This document shows, piece after piece, positions 63,662-64,000 of a stretch of 64,000 nucleotides of DNA. The notes under the pieces were generated by a model. The model was not told the DNA's origin, searched no databases, and worked only from the letters and a program-made list of their open reading frames with translations. This DNA comes from Semisulcospira habei (lineage: Eukaryota; Mollusca; Gastropoda; Semisulcospiridae). Made by a program: the position numbers and the translations under genes. Where the stretch lies: the NCBI GenBank assembly GCA_036245525.1, contig BTPG01000002.1, forward strand, positions 161,596,093-161,660,092, written 5' to 3'. Position 1 is the stretch's first letter, and the number at the start of each line of letters is the position of its first letter.

Positions 63662-64000
63662 GTAGAACCTTCTAAGAACGGTCACCCCAGTTGCCAAGAA
63701 AAAGTGATCGTATACAGCAGATGACCCCTCACAGGAGATTTGATGGAAAACGACCTGGGCGTGCTTGTTAAACTTGGACAAGAACATATGGATGTGCCAT
63801 CACCAAAACACAACCTCCATCGACCTCTTCACGCTTCTTTGAAGTGTGATGCTAGTGTACTGGTGACACTGGGATGTTTCGTTATCTTCAATGATGAAAG
63901 AAAATAAAATTGTGTTTGTGTGTACTAGTAAGGGAGGGAGAAAGAGTGACATGTATTGATGTGTGTCGCTGCCATTTTCGTGTCTTAAATAAATAGGAAA
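63662..64000. mobile_element. pogo-like element, left end
   Basis: TA followed by CAGTAGAACCTTCTAAGAAC resembles the CAGT ends of the MITEs at 41674 and 53226. The right end was not found inside the window. Confidence 0.45.

Overview
The window is animal nuclear DNA with no prokaryotic gene layout. Its host content is ten short exons joined by GT-AG introns of up to about 20 kb, and almost everything else is transposable-element debris. The exons encode a central stretch of HYDIN, the axonemal central-pair protein. Many non-LTR families coexist (CR1-like, L2-like, RTE-like and an RNase H-bearing I-type), with a DIRS-type retrotransposon, tRNA-type SINEs and many small DNA transposons. This points to a lophotrochozoan, probably a mollusc with motile cilia; the species assignment is inference.

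Host gene. HYDIN exons on the + strand lie at 1043-1203, 2544-2629, 6711-6878, 15267-15418, 34547-34813, 35755-35799, 50985-51167, 52581-52700, 54691-54877 and 55703-55848. Every junction is phase-compatible, and the 1515 nt sum to one open frame of 505 codon-equivalents. The gene starts before and continues after the window.

Layout. 1-7 kb: exons A-C in a roughly 1-kb intronic repeat (called R1 here), a TTAA-flanked MITE, a foldback element and a hammerhead-like motif. 7-15 kb: LINE-A copy 1, a decayed L2-like LINE with a LINE-A fragment inside, and a 2-3 kb complex repeat (R3). 15.2 kb: exon D. 15.7-22 kb: a DIRS element with inverted terminal repeats, an internal complementary region, gag, RT-RNase H and a broken tyrosine recombinase. 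22-26.6 kb: a transposon with 8-bp target duplication hosting an antisense CR1 LINE. 28-34.4 kb: a full-length I-type LINE (LINE-B) with ORF1 and ORF2, interrupted by a SINE. 34.5-36 kb: exons E and F. 36-50.9 kb: R1 arrays, a miniature DIRS derivative, a five-level nest of insertions, R3 again and a THAP-bearing transposon. 51-56 kb: exons G-J. 56.2-63.6 kb: a second LINE-B copy split by a foldback element and by a 6.4-kb TIR-bounded insertion.

That last insertion carries its own antisense gene. Four exons, one of only 17 nt, join in phase into a 157-residue protein that I do not recognise. It is the best candidate here for something undescribed.

The second notable pattern is that every R1 copy I can orient lies in the sense direction of the gene containing it, and R1 3' ends repeatedly sit just upstream of HYDIN splice acceptors.
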